Source of the DNA: Yoonia vestfoldensis
GTDB taxonomy: Bacteria > Pseudomonadota > Alphaproteobacteria > Rhodobacterales > Rhodobacteraceae
NCBI RefSeq assembly: GCF_002158905.1
Contig: NZ_CP021431.1
Coordinates: 2,046,001-2,110,000, forward strand
Direction: 5' to 3'
DNA: 64,000 nucleotides
Part shown: positions 51,464-61,610 of the stretch, in pieces
Layout of the letters: the number at the start of each line of letters is the position of its first letter
Numbering within the stretch: position 1 is the stretch's first letter
The notes under the pieces: generated by a model
The model's input: only the letters and a program-made list of their open reading frames with translations
Told to the model about the DNA's origin: nothing
Database searches by the model: none
Program-made: the position numbers and the translations under genes

Positions 51464-52051
51464 TCAGCGCCGGACGGATTTCTGCACAAGGTTGCAATAG
51501 ATTTCTTCAATCGCATCCATGCCCAGCCGCCCGCCTTCGCGGTACCAATGGCTGAGCCCGGTCAACATGGCAATGATCGCCATCGTCGCGATCCGCGTAT
51601 CGGGCACGGCAAAGATTCCCGCCGCCACCCCGTCGCGCAGGATATTTTCGAGCGCGGTTTCATACTCGCGGCGCATGGATTCGAGGATCGCGAAATTCTC
51701 GGGGGCAAGATTGCGCAATTCCATATAGGAGACGAACACCTGATCGGACCTTGGCAGATGGAACCGGATGTGAAACCGCGTGAACCCGTCCAGCCGCGCA
51801 GGCGGGTCGCCTTGCAGATCAGCCGCGGCCAACGCATCAAGCACATCTTGCATATGTGCGCGCATCAGATCGAACAGCAGGCTTTGCTTGTCGGGAGTGT
51901 AATTATAAAGCGCCCCCGCCTGCACCCCGACCTCGGCCGCGATCTGGCGCATGGATACGGCCGCATAGCCATGCCGCGCGATCAGCCGCAGGGCCGTGTC
52001 CTGCACCCGTGGGCCGGTGATATCGGAATGAGAACCTTGCTTGCGCGCCAT
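51464..52051 (-). CDS. TetR/AcrR family transcriptional regulator
   Basis: 195 aa. N-terminal HTH at residues about 15-60 (ALRLIARHGYAAVSMRQIAA, then GALYNYTPDKQSLLFDL) and a ligand-binding all-helical domain after it. A perfect inverted repeat TGAAC-N4-GTTCA sits 13 bases upstream of the start and probably mediates autoregulation. The ligand is unknown; many relatives respond to fatty acids or acyl-CoA. Confidence 0.9.
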   Translation of the reverse strand: MARKQGSHSDITGPRVQDTALRLIARHGYAAVSMRQIAAEVGVQAGALYNYTPDKQSLLFDLMRAHMQDVLDALAAADLQGDPPARLDGFTRFHIRFHLPRSDQVFVSYMELRNLAPENFAILESMRREYETALENILRDGVAAGIFAVPDTRIATMAIIAMLTGLSHWYREGGRLGMDAIEEIYCNLVQKSVRR

Positions 52052-52064
52052 AGTGCCATGTAAC

Positions 52065-52078
52065 TGAACAGCCGTTCA
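52065..52078. promoter_or_regulatory. Likely TetR operator
   Basis: TGAACAGCCGTTCA, perfect 5-nt arms around AGCC, between the divergent TetR and lipoprotein genes and 13 bases from the TetR start. Its arms resemble the repeats bound by other TetR proteins. Confidence 0.65.
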
Positions 52079-52130
52079 AATGAAAAGCCCGACTTGCCGC
52101 GACCTGCCGCAGCTGTCTATTGTCTGCCAC

Positions 52131-52361
52131 ATGCGCCGCGCCCTGCCCTTTGTGATCTTGCTATCCGCCTGCGCGGATATTCCCGCGCTGGATGGCACCG
52201 TGACCGAGGCTGCGCGCAACGCGCCTTATCCGCGCCTTGCACCGCTGCAGGATCAGCCGCTGCCGATGACCCAGACCGCAGATCATATGGATGACCGGCT
52301 GGCCGCGCTGCAACGCCGCGCCATTGCATTGCGCGCACGCGATCCGGGCGCGTTGCAGTAG
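52131..52361 (+). CDS. Small lipoprotein
   Basis: 76 aa. RRALPFVILLSACADI is a short lipoprotein signal with lipobox LSAC, so the mature protein would be lipid-anchored at the Cys and about 64 residues long. The mature part has a helical end (MDDRLAALQRRAIALRARD). No domain recognised. It diverges from the TetR gene and shares the operator region, so it might be its target. An upstream ATG at 52080 is in frame but would hide the signal. Confidence 0.7.
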   Translation: MRRALPFVILLSACADIPALDGTVTEAARNAPYPRLAPLQDQPLPMTQTADHMDDRLAALQRRAIALRARDPGALQ

Positions 52362-52415
52362 CGGGGTTCATTCGCTACACCGCACGGGAAGCGCGACAGA
52401 TATGGATTTGACAGC

Positions 52416-53702
52416 ATGACACACCCTTTAAGGCTCGGCATTGCGGGACTGGGCACCGTTGGCCTGGGCGTCGTGCGGATCGTGCAGAAACATGCCGATC
52501 TGTTGCAGGCCCGCAGCGGCCGCGCGATCACGATCAGCGCGGTATCGGCACGCAGCCGCGACAAGGATCGCGGTGTCGATCTGTCGGGTTATGCTTGGGA
52601 GGATGATCCCGTCGCCCTTGCCCGCCGCGATGATGTCGATCTGTTCATCGAGGTGATGGGCGGCCATGACGGCCCCGCCAAAGACGCGACCGAAGCGGCC
52701 ATCGCGGCTGGCAAGGACGTGGTTTCCGCCAACAAGGCGCTCTTGGCCGTGCATGGCCAGGCCCTTGCCGAAACCGCAGAGGCCGCAGACCGCGTGATCC
52801 GTTTCGAGGCCGCCGTTGCGGGCGGCATCCCGGTCGTCAAGGCGCTGACCGAAGGTCTGGCCGCCAATGAGATCACCCGCATCATGGGCGTGATGAATGG
52901 CAGCTGCAATTACATCCTGACCCGCATGGAAAGCGCGGGGCTGACCTATCAGGAGGTCTTTGACGAGGCCAATGCCCTTGGCTATCTCGAAGCCGATCCC
53001 GAACTGGATGTGGGCGGGATTGATGCGGGCCATAAATTGGCGCTGTTATCGGCCATCGCCTTTGGCACGCAGGTCGATTTCGACGCCGTGCAGCTGGAAG
53101 GCATCGGCGCCGTCAGTATCGAGGATATCCGCCAAGCCGCCGATATGGGATTCAAGATCAAGCTGTTGGGTGTCGCGCAAATGACCGGGCGCGGGCTGGA
53201 ACAGCGCATGTCGCCCTGTCTGGTGCCCGATACATCACCGCTGGGGCAATTGCAGGGCGGCACCAATATGGTCGTGCTGGAAGGTGATTCCGTGGGCCAG
53301 ATCGTGCTGCGCGGCCCCGGTGCGGGCGAAGGCCCGACCGCCAGCGCCGTGATGGGCGATGTGATGGATATCGCGCGCGGTCTGCGCATTTCGACCTTTG
53401 GCCAGCCTGCGACCAGCCTGCGCCGCGCCCGCCCGGCACGCGCGGCGGTGCCCGCCCCCTATTATCTGCGGCTGCAATTGCTGGATAAACCCGGTGCTTT
53501 GGCCAAGGTCGCGCGCGCGCTGGGCGATGCGGGCATTTCCATCGACCGGATGCGCCAATATGGCCATGCCGCCCCGACCGCCCCCGTGTTGATCGTCACC
53601 CATAAGACAACCCGCACCGCATTGGACGAGGCTCTGGACGCGTTCAAAGATACCGGCGTCGTGTCCGGTGATCCCGTCGCGATCCGGATCGAGGCGGTTT
53701 AG
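52416..53702 (+). CDS. hom: Homoserine dehydrogenase
   Basis: 428 aa. GIAGLGTVGLGVV is the NAD(P)-binding motif, followed by EVMGGHDGPAKDATEAAIAA and the catalytic core GIPVVKALTEGLAANEI with NGSCNYILTRME. A C-terminal ACT domain (YYLRLQLLDKPGALAKVARAL) gives threonine feedback. It commits aspartate semialdehyde to threonine and methionine, the same pathway as metZ. Followed by glpX and recJ, a conserved alphaproteobacterial order. Confidence 0.96.
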   Translation: MTHPLRLGIAGLGTVGLGVVRIVQKHADLLQARSGRAITISAVSARSRDKDRGVDLSGYAWEDDPVALARRDDVDLFIEVMGGHDGPAKDATEAAIAAGKDVVSANKALLAVHGQALAETAEAADRVIRFEAAVAGGIPVVKALTEGLAANEITRIMGVMNGSCNYILTRMESAGLTYQEVFDEANALGYLEADPELDVGGIDAGHKLALLSAIAFGTQVDFDAVQLEGIGAVSIEDIRQAADMGFKIKLLGVAQMTGRGLEQRMSPCLVPDTSPLGQLQGGTNMVVLEGDSVGQIVLRGPGAGEGPTASAVMGDVMDIARGLRISTFGQPATSLRRARPARAAVPAPYYLRLQLLDKPGALAKVARALGDAGISIDRMRQYGHAAPTAPVLIVTHKTTRTALDEALDAFKDTGVVSGDPVAIRIEAV

Positions 53703-53772
53703 CGCAAACAGCCTTGCGAGAGTGACCCAAGCAGGGTTTACCGTCAGGCACATATCCCGAAGGAAAAGCCCC

Positions 53773-54738
53773 ATGCCCAGCCCCGCCGATTTCAACGACC
53801 GTAACCTGTCTCTGGGTCTGGCCCGCGTCTCGGAAGCCGCGGCAATTGCCTGCGCGCCCCTGATCGGGCGCGGTGATGAAAAGGCCGCCGATCAGGCCGC
53901 GGTGGATGCGATGCGCAATCAGCTGAACAAGCTTGATATCGCCGGTGTCGTGGTGATCGGCGAAGGCGAGCGCGACGAAGCCCCGATGCTGTTCATCGGC
54001 GAAGAGGTCGGCACCGGCAAGGGGCCGGGCGTGGATATCGCGCTTGACCCGCTCGAAGGCACGACGCTGACCGCCAAGGACATGCCCAATGCGCTGGCAG
54101 TGATCGCCATGGGGCCGCGCGGATCGATGCTGCATGCGCCCGATGTCTATATGGACAAGCTGGCCATCGGGCCGGGGTTCCGGTCGGGGGTGGTGACGCT
54201 GGATATGTCGCCTGCCGAACGGGTCTCCGCGCTGGCGGCAGCCAAGGGCTGTTCGACCAAGGATATCACCGTCTGCGTGCTGGAACGCCCGCGCCATGAA
54301 GATATGATCGCCGAATTGCGGGACACAGGCGCTGCGATCCGGCTGATCACCGATGGCGATGTGGCCGGTGTCATGCATTGCGCCGAACCCGATATCACCG
54401 GTATCGACATGTATATGGGATCCGGCGGCGCGCCCGAAGGTGTGCTGGCGGCAGCCGCGCTGAAATGTATGGGCGGGCAGATTTTCGGCCGGCTGGTGTT
54501 TCGCAATGATGATGAACGCGCCCGTGCGACCAAGGCCGGCATCACCAATTTCGACCGCGTCTATACCCGCGACGATATGGTCACCGGCGATGTGATCTTT
54601 GCCGCAACAGGCGTGACCGACGGCTCGCTGGTGCCGGGCATCAAGCGCGAGGTCGGTTTCGTGACCGCCGAGACGATCCTGATGCGGTCCAAGACCGGAT
54701 CGGTGCGGCGGATGATCTATCGCAACCCCGTGCGCTGA
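53773..54738 (+). CDS. glpX: Fructose-1,6-bisphosphatase class II
   Basis: 321 aa. Lithium-sensitive phosphatase fold with VVIGEGERDEAPMLFIGE (metal ligands) and ALDPLEGTTLTAKD near residues 85-98, then GSGGAPEGVLAAAALKCMGG. It acts in gluconeogenesis and possibly as sedoheptulose bisphosphatase. The ATG at 53773 has GAAGGAAAAG upstream; the extension upstream overlaps hom in another frame and is rejected. A family A terminator repeat follows. Confidence 0.95.
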   Translation: MPSPADFNDRNLSLGLARVSEAAAIACAPLIGRGDEKAADQAAVDAMRNQLNKLDIAGVVVIGEGERDEAPMLFIGEEVGTGKGPGVDIALDPLEGTTLTAKDMPNALAVIAMGPRGSMLHAPDVYMDKLAIGPGFRSGVVTLDMSPAERVSALAAAKGCSTKDITVCVLERPRHEDMIAELRDTGAAIRLITDGDVAGVMHCAEPDITGIDMYMGSGGAPEGVLAAAALKCMGGQIFGRLVFRNDDERARATKAGITNFDRVYTRDDMVTGDVIFAATGVTDGSLVPGIKREVGFVTAETILMRSKTGSVRRMIYRNPVR

Positions 54739-54768
54739 GGCAGGGCTTGCGCTGAGGCGCTGGCGCGC

Positions 54769-54803
54769 CGCCTCCGGCGGGAGTATTTTTGGAAAAAAGA
54801 AGT
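54769..54803 (+). terminator. Terminator-like repeat, family A, 3' of glpX
   Basis: CCGCC-TCC-GGCGG hairpin followed by GAGTATTTTTGGAAAAAAGAAG, about 30 bases past the glpX stop and in the right orientation. Confidence 0.7.
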
Positions 54804-54845
54804 CAGGGCGTGGCGCGGCGGCCATGGCGCTGATAGTATGAATGC

Positions 54846-56606
54846 ATGAATAAACCACAAGATCATGCGTTTTTGGGGGTGAGTACCTCTCTGACAAGCC
54901 GCCGCTGGGTTGGCCCGAGCCTGCAGGAAGATCGCGCCGCCGAGGCCATGGTGCAGGCGACCAACCTGCCCCCGGCGCTCTGCCGGACGCTGGCGCGGCG
55001 CGGGGTACAAGCGCAGGAGGCGGCGCTGTTTCTGGCCCCCACCCTGCGCGATCTGCTGCCCGATCCGCGCAGCCTGCGCGACATGCAAAAGGCGGCGGCG
55101 CGATTTTTGCAGGCGGTTGTCCAAAAGCAGCGGATCGCGGTTTTTGCCGATTATGACGTGGATGGCGGGGCCTCGGCCGCGCTGCTGATTGTCTGGCTGC
55201 GCCAGCGCGGTATCGGCGCGACGCTTTATATTCCGGACCGGATCGACGAGGGCTATGGCCCCAATGATGCCGCCATGATGGCGCTGGCAGCCGCGCATGA
55301 TCTGATCATCTGCGTTGATTGCGGCACCCTGTCCCATGGGCCGATCGCGGCGGCGCGCGGCGCGGATGTGATCGTGCTGGATCACCATCTGGGCGGCGAG
55401 ACCCTGCCTGCCGCCCATGCCATCGTGAACCCCAACCGGCAGGACGAAAGCGGTGATCTGGCGCATCTTTGCGCAGCGGGTGTCGTGTTCTTGATGCTGG
55501 TCGAGGCGAACCGGCAATTGCGCGAGACCGGTATTGCCGGGCCGGATCTGATGGCGATGCTGGATCTGGTCGCATTGGCCACGGTGGCCGATGTGGCACC
55601 GCTTGTCGGGGTCAACCGCGCCTTTGTGCGCCAGGGGCTGGCGGTCATGGCGCGCCGCCAGCGCGTCGGGCTGACCGCGCTGGCGGATGTGGCGGGGCTG
55701 GATGCGGCCCCTGCGGCCTATCACCTGGGGTTTTTGCTGGGGCCAAGGGTCAATGCGGGCGGGCGGATCGGCAAGGCCGATCTGGGCGCGCGGTTGCTGG
55801 CCACCGATGATCCCGCCGAGGCGCGCGACCTGGCGGATATGCTGGAGCAGCTGAACACCGACCGGCGCGCCGTGGAACAGGCGGTGCGTGATCTGGCCAC
55901 AGCGCAAGCGCTGGCGCGCGGCACCGATGGCCCGCTGGTCTGGGCCGCGGGCGAGGGCTGGCATCCCGGTGTCGTGGGCATTGTCGCGGCGCGGCTGAAA
56001 GAGGCCACCAACCGCCCCGCCATCGTCATCGGTTTCGAGGATGGAATCGGCAAAGGATCAGGCCGGTCGGTGTCGGGCATCGATCTGGGGGCCGCGATCC
56101 AGCGGCTGGCCAGCGAGGGGCTGTTGCTCAAAGGCGGCGGGCATAAGATGGCTGCGGGGCTGAGCCTGACGCAGGACCAGCTGGAACCGGCGATGGCACG
56201 GCTGGCGCAATTGCTGGACAAGCAGGGGGCGGGCGCGCTGGGGCCGGCTGATCTGCGGCTTGACGGTATCTTGATGCCCGGGGCGGCGACGGTCGATCTG
56301 GTGACGCTGCTGGATGATGCCGGCCCTTTCGGGGCGGGCGCCCCCGCGCCGCGTTTTGCCTTTCCTGATTCCCAGATCCTCTTTGCCAAACAGGTCGGTG
56401 AAACCCATCTCAAGATCAGCTTTGGCGACGGGCTGGGCGCGCGCATCGACGCGATCTGTTTCGGGGCGATGGAGGGGCCTTTGGGGCCTGCGCTGTTGCA
56501 TCATAACGGCAGCCGATTCCACCTTGCCGGGCGGATCGAAGTCAATGTCTGGCAAGGCCGCCAATCGGTGCAATTGCGCCTGGAAGACGCCGCCCCCGCA
56601 CATTGA
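54846..56606 (+). CDS. recJ: Single-stranded-DNA-specific exonuclease RecJ
   Basis: 586 aa, 5'-3' exonuclease of recombination and mismatch repair. The DHH phosphoesterase motifs are present: FADYDVDGG (about residues 99-107; Val replaces the common Ala), IICVDCGT and VLDHH. The DHHA1 part has GRSVSGIDLGAAIQ and LLLKGGGHKMAAGL, and an OB domain closes the protein. The length is normal. Follows glpX after a terminator repeat. Confidence 0.95.
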   Translation: MNKPQDHAFLGVSTSLTSRRWVGPSLQEDRAAEAMVQATNLPPALCRTLARRGVQAQEAALFLAPTLRDLLPDPRSLRDMQKAAARFLQAVVQKQRIAVFADYDVDGGASAALLIVWLRQRGIGATLYIPDRIDEGYGPNDAAMMALAAAHDLIICVDCGTLSHGPIAAARGADVIVLDHHLGGETLPAAHAIVNPNRQDESGDLAHLCAAGVVFLMLVEANRQLRETGIAGPDLMAMLDLVALATVADVAPLVGVNRAFVRQGLAVMARRQRVGLTALADVAGLDAAPAAYHLGFLLGPRVNAGGRIGKADLGARLLATDDPAEARDLADMLEQLNTDRRAVEQAVRDLATAQALARGTDGPLVWAAGEGWHPGVVGIVAARLKEATNRPAIVIGFEDGIGKGSGRSVSGIDLGAAIQRLASEGLLLKGGGHKMAAGLSLTQDQLEPAMARLAQLLDKQGAGALGPADLRLDGILMPGAATVDLVTLLDDAGPFGAGAPAPRFAFPDSQILFAKQVGETHLKISFGDGLGARIDAICFGAMEGPLGPALLHHNGSRFHLAGRIEVNVWQGRQSVQLRLEDAAPAH

Positions 56607-56681
56607 GATGCGTTCGGAAAAAAGCGTAGATTCCCCCTTGCGCGCGCTGCGGGCTTTGCCTAAAAGCGCGACACCAAGTGC
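56607..56681. other. Spacer before tRNA-Glu
   Basis: A short region likely containing the tRNA promoter; CGCGCGC stretches and a TTGCC...TAAAAG pattern are seen but no certain promoter. Confidence 0.3.
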
Positions 56682-56756
56682 GGTCCCTTCGTCTATCGGT
56701 TAGGACGCCAGGTTTTCAACCTGGAAAGAGGGGTTCGATTCCCCTAGGGACTGCCA
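56682..56756 (+). tRNA. tRNA-Glu (TTC)
   Basis: Complete cloverleaf: acceptor GGTCCCT/AGGGACT, D arm CGTCTATCGGTTAGGACG, anticodon stem CCAGG/CCTGG around TTTTCAA (anticodon TTC), T arm AGGGG-TTCGATT-CCCCT, discriminator G and encoded CCA. Confidence 0.95.
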
Positions 56757-56933
56757 TGGTAAAAACCCCGTAAATAGTGGCCTGTGATCAAGCGGTTAGC
56801 CGCCGTGATGCGGGTCTTTGCCGGGCCATGGCCAGCGCGGCGCGGCATCTGGCGGCTTTGTGATCCGGTCTGTTGTTTCGCCGCCGGTCCCGCCGCGTTA
56901 GGCTGGCGTGAAAATGACAGAAGGATTGCACCA

Positions 56934-57362
56934 ATGCCCCTGACCTACCTGCACACGATGGTCCGCGTGAAAGACCTAGAGGCGTCGATGGCGTTTTACG
57001 CCCTGCTTGGCCTGCGCGAGACGCGGCGGATCGACAATGACAAGGGCCGGTTCTCGCTGGTGTTCATGGCACCGCCGGGACAAGAGGAATGCCCCGTCGA
57101 GCTGACCTATAATTGGGATGGCGATGATGGCTTGCCGTCGGACAGTCGCCATTTCGGGCATCTGGCCTATCGCACCAGCGATATCTATGCTTTGTGCCAG
57201 CATCTGATGGACAATGGCGTGACGATCAACCGTCCGCCCCGCGACGGGCATATGGCCTTTGTGCGGTCGCCCGACAATATTTCGATCGAATTGCTGCAGG
57301 AAGGCGACAACCTGCCGCCCGCTGAACCCTGGGCCAGCATGGAGAACATTGGCCATTGGTAA
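56934..57362 (+). CDS. gloA: Lactoylglutathione lyase (glyoxalase I)
   Basis: 142 aa. Two VOC repeats: HTMVRVKDLEASMAFYALLGL with its metal His at the start and Glu in VELTYNW, then FGHLAYRTSDI with the second His and SIELLQEG with the last Glu. It detoxifies methylglyoxal using glutathione. The ATG at 56934 has AAGGATTG upstream; an upstream frame from 56784 crosses the tRNA trailer and is rejected. Confidence 0.93.
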   Translation: MPLTYLHTMVRVKDLEASMAFYALLGLRETRRIDNDKGRFSLVFMAPPGQEECPVELTYNWDGDDGLPSDSRHFGHLAYRTSDIYALCQHLMDNGVTINRPPRDGHMAFVRSPDNISIELLQEGDNLPPAEPWASMENIGHW

Positions 57363-57378
57363 AGCGCGCATTCCCGCG

Positions 57379-57900
57379 TCAATAGATATAGCGGATCTGA
57401 TCGCTCCAATACCGTTCGACCCGGCGCAGCGCGGCAGAGATATCATCAAGACCGGCATGGTCCAGCACCTGCCGGTCCAACAGGCCATCGGCATGGGTGG
57501 CAAATAATTTCGCCACGATCAGACGCACATTGCGCCCCTTTTCGGTCAGGCGCACCCGTACCGACCTGCGGTCGATTTCGCTGCGCTGGTGGTGCATATA
57601 GCCAAGGTCGACCAGTTTCTTGAGATTGTAGGACACGTTTGACCCCTGGTAATAGCCACGCGATTTCAATTCGCCTGCCGTCACCTCGTGATCGGCGATA
57701 TTGAACAATAACAACGCCTGGACCGCGTTGATTTCAAGAATCCCGACGCGTTCGAATTCATCCTTGATCACATCCAGCAATAACCGGTGCAACCGTTCCA
57801 CCAAGGTCAGGACATCCAGATAGGATGCCATGAAGGATGCGCTGCGCGCCTCCGACAAGCCGGATTTGTCCTGCTTGCCCAGATTGGTGTGAACGCTCAT
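57379..57900 (-). CDS. MarR-like winged-helix regulator (LdtR-like)
   Basis: 173 aa. A winged-helix domain from about residues 35-130 with LEINAVQALLLFNIADHEVT, GYYQGSNVSYNLKKLVDLGY and HQRSEIDRRSVRVRLTEKG. The recognition helix and wing are typical of MarR proteins and this sequence resembles alphaproteobacterial LdtR, a regulator linked to envelope stress. Start ATG at 57900 follows the usual family length. Convergent with gloA. Confidence 0.87.
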   Translation of the reverse strand: MSVHTNLGKQDKSGLSEARSASFMASYLDVLTLVERLHRLLLDVIKDEFERVGILEINAVQALLLFNIADHEVTAGELKSRGYYQGSNVSYNLKKLVDLGYMHHQRSEIDRRSVRVRLTEKGRNVRLIVAKLFATHADGLLDRQVLDHAGLDDISAALRRVERYWSDQIRYIY

Positions 57901-57957
57901 CCCGCCGCTCCGTCTGCTGTCATGCAGAGGGTCTAGAGCCAACAAGACAAGATAAGG

Positions 57958-58242
57958 TTAATGCGCTGACGCCCCGGGCCGCGTGACCCCATGCGCGCCG
58001 GCGGCGATCCGGGCGATCATGTCGGCATAGACATCAGGCACGGCAAATTGCCCGCCGACCCAGCCGTAAAGATCATGGTCGTTTTCGGACAAAAGCGCAT
58101 CGTATAGCGCCAGTTCCGCATCATTCATCTCTGCCAGATGAGCGGCGGCAAAGGCCGACAGGATCAGGTCCATTTCCTTGATGCCGCGCCGCATCGACCG
58201 CATGTGCAGCCGCTTGCGGGTGTGTTCGATGGTTTCTGTCAT
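57958..58242 (-). CDS. sdhE: Succinate dehydrogenase assembly factor SdhE
   Basis: 94 aa. The signature RSMRRGIKEMDLIL (RGxxEMD) near residues 15-28 is the conserved flavin-insertion motif of SdhE/SDHAF2, which promotes covalent FAD attachment to SdhA. The start overlaps the XRE gene stop as ATGA. The sdh operon itself is elsewhere. Confidence 0.94.
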   Translation of the reverse strand: MTETIEHTRKRLHMRSMRRGIKEMDLILSAFAAAHLAEMNDAELALYDALLSENDHDLYGWVGGQFAVPDVYADMIARIAAGAHGVTRPGASAH

Positions 58243-58634
58243 AATGTCCTGCGCAAAGCTGTCTGAAGCTGTTTTTCGACCTGCCCCATCTTGTCAAGCA
58301 GCTGCACCATCTGGGCGCGCAGGCGGCGGTGGTCCTGCATCAAGGCTGCGACATCGGCGGGGATTTCGGTCGCATCATCGGGGGCGGCCAATCCGTCGCC
58401 CTGCCCTGTCATCAGCCAGCCCAGCGATACGCCCAGCATACCCGCCAGCATCTGGAGCCGGTTGGCGCGCGGCTCGCCAGTGTCGTTTTCCCACGAAACC
58501 AGCGTCGTCAATTTGACGCCCAATGATTTGGCAAGCTGTTTCTGGGTCAGACCTGCGGCTTCGCGCGCCCCTGCAAGCCTGTCGCCGAATGTCGCGGCCT
58601 CGGGGCTGTACCAGTCACTGTCGGTTTCGGTCAC
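58239..58634 (-). CDS. XRE-family helix-turn-helix protein
   Basis: 131 aa. HTH at residues about 16-70 (FGDRLAGAREAAGLTQKQLA, then TTLVSWENDTGEPRA). The tail from about 88 is helical (DVAALMQDHRRLRAQMVQLLDKM) and may dimerise. The start is GTG at 58634. Overlap with sdhE suggests cotranscription, but the target is unknown. Confidence 0.87.
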   Translation of the reverse strand: MTETDSDWYSPEAATFGDRLAGAREAAGLTQKQLAKSLGVKLTTLVSWENDTGEPRANRLQMLAGMLGVSLGWLMTGQGDGLAAPDDATEIPADVAALMQDHRRLRAQMVQLLDKMGQVEKQLQTALRRTL

Positions 58635-58699
58635 GGCGGACTCCTTGGTTCTTGCTATGCTCGGTCGGGTCGTCTTATGTCACGGATAGTGTAATTTGA

Positions 58700-60315
<1,616 letters not shown>

Positions 60316-60327
60316 TTTAATCGCGGC

Positions 60328-61275
60328 TCAGACCGCCTGCGGCAAGGCGCGCCCTTCGTCCCATGCGATGATATTATCCAGCGCCATCTGACCCATCGCC
60401 TCGCGCACTTCCAAGGCAGCGGTGCCCAGATGCGGCAGGATCACGACATTTTCCAAAGCGCGCAAAGCCTCTGGCACGAATGGTTCCTTGGCAAAGACAT
60501 CCAACCCCGCCCCCGCGATCTGCCCTTTTTGCAGGGCGGCGATCAGCGCGTCTTCATCCACCACATCACCGCGTGCGATATTGACGAATATGCCAGTGGG
60601 CTTCATCGCGGCCAAGGCGGCGGCGTCGATCAGCCCGGTATTGGCCCCGCCGCCGGGCACGGTGACGACGATGATATCGGCCTGCGCCATCAGATCATGC
60701 AGGCTGTCCACCTGCCGCGCGGGCATATCGACCATCTTGGGCGAACGGTTGAAATACAAAACCGGCATGTCAAAGCCGTAAAGACAGCGCCGCGCCACGG
60801 CCTGCCCGATCCGGCCCATGCCGATGATGCCCACGGTCTTGCCGGTGACATGGGTGCCCAGCATCTGTGTGGGCTGCCAGCCGGTCCAAAGACCTGCGCG
60901 CACCAGCCGTTCGCCTTCGCCCGCACGGCGGCAGGCGGACAGGATCAGCGTCAGGCCGATATCGGCGGTGGCATCGGTCACGGCGTCAGGCGTGTTGGAC
61001 ACGGCGACACCGGCGGCGCGGGCGGCGGCCACGTCGATATGGTTATAGCCGACCCCGAAATTGGCCAGCACACCGCAGCGGATATCGCCCGTAAAGGCCT
61101 CGGCGGTGAAACCATCGCCCAAGGTCGGCAGGACCGCGTCGTAATCGCGCAGGGCGGCGGCCGCCTCGGCCACACTGAGCCCAGCGGTTTCGGTGCGCAG
61201 GGTCACGTCAAACCGCGCGCGGGCGGCGGCCAGCACGGAATCCGGCAAGGCGCGGGTGATCAGAAGTTTCTTCAA
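60328..61275 (-). CDS. D-isomer 2-hydroxyacid dehydrogenase
   Basis: 315 aa. Rossmann motif GIIGMGRIGQAVARR and the catalytic triad of the family: Arg in NIARGDVVDEDAL, Glu in GAGLDVFAKEP and His in ILPHLGTAA. It reduces glyoxylate, hydroxypyruvate or a similar keto acid; the specific substrate is uncertain. The start is TTG at 61275, forming TTGA with the csaA stop, a translationally coupled rare start. Confidence 0.92.
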   Translation of the reverse strand: MKKLLITRALPDSVLAAARARFDVTLRTETAGLSVAEAAAALRDYDAVLPTLGDGFTAEAFTGDIRCGVLANFGVGYNHIDVAAARAAGVAVSNTPDAVTDATADIGLTLILSACRRAGEGERLVRAGLWTGWQPTQMLGTHVTGKTVGIIGMGRIGQAVARRCLYGFDMPVLYFNRSPKMVDMPARQVDSLHDLMAQADIIVVTVPGGGANTGLIDAAALAAMKPTGIFVNIARGDVVDEDALIAALQKGQIAGAGLDVFAKEPFVPEALRALENVVILPHLGTAALEVREAMGQMALDNIIAWDEGRALPQAV

Positions 61276-61610
61276 TGCAAACGCCCTCCCAAAGGCACAT
61301 CCTGGTCAGGTCCGACCAACACCACCGCACCGCCCGCATCGGGCATGCCCAGCACCAGCACTTCGGACATGAATTTGCCGATCTGGCGGGGCGGGAAATT
61401 CACCACCGCCAGCACCTGTTTGCCGACCAGCGCCTCAGGCGCGTAATGCACCGTGATCTGGGCGGATGTCTTTTTCTCGCCGATCTCGGGGCCGAAATCG
61501 ATCCAGAGCTTGATCGCGGGCTTGCGCGCCTCGGGGAAAGGTTCCGCGCGGGTCACGGTACCGACGCGCACATCGACCTTCATGAAATCGTCAAAGCTGA
61601 TCTCACTCAT
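61272..61610 (-). CDS. csaA: tRNA-binding protein / chaperone CsaA
   Basis: 112 aa, a single tRNA-binding OB fold (FDDFMKVDVRVGTVTRAEPF and KTSAQITVHY, then VVNFPPRQIGKFMSEVLVLG). CsaA acts as export chaperone and tRNA binder. The ATG at 61610 overlaps the proC stop (61603) by 8 nt. The arrangement proC-csaA-dehydrogenase is a minus-strand run. Confidence 0.92.
   Translation of the reverse strand: MSEISFDDFMKVDVRVGTVTRAEPFPEARKPAIKLWIDFGPEIGEKKTSAQITVHYAPEALVGKQVLAVVNFPPRQIGKFMSEVLVLGMPDAGGAVVLVGPDQDVPLGGRLH

Noticed and set aside
53644-54897. 417-codon minus-strand frame antisense to glpX
   Set aside because: Lies opposite a complete glpX; no motif and crosses the glpX terminator.
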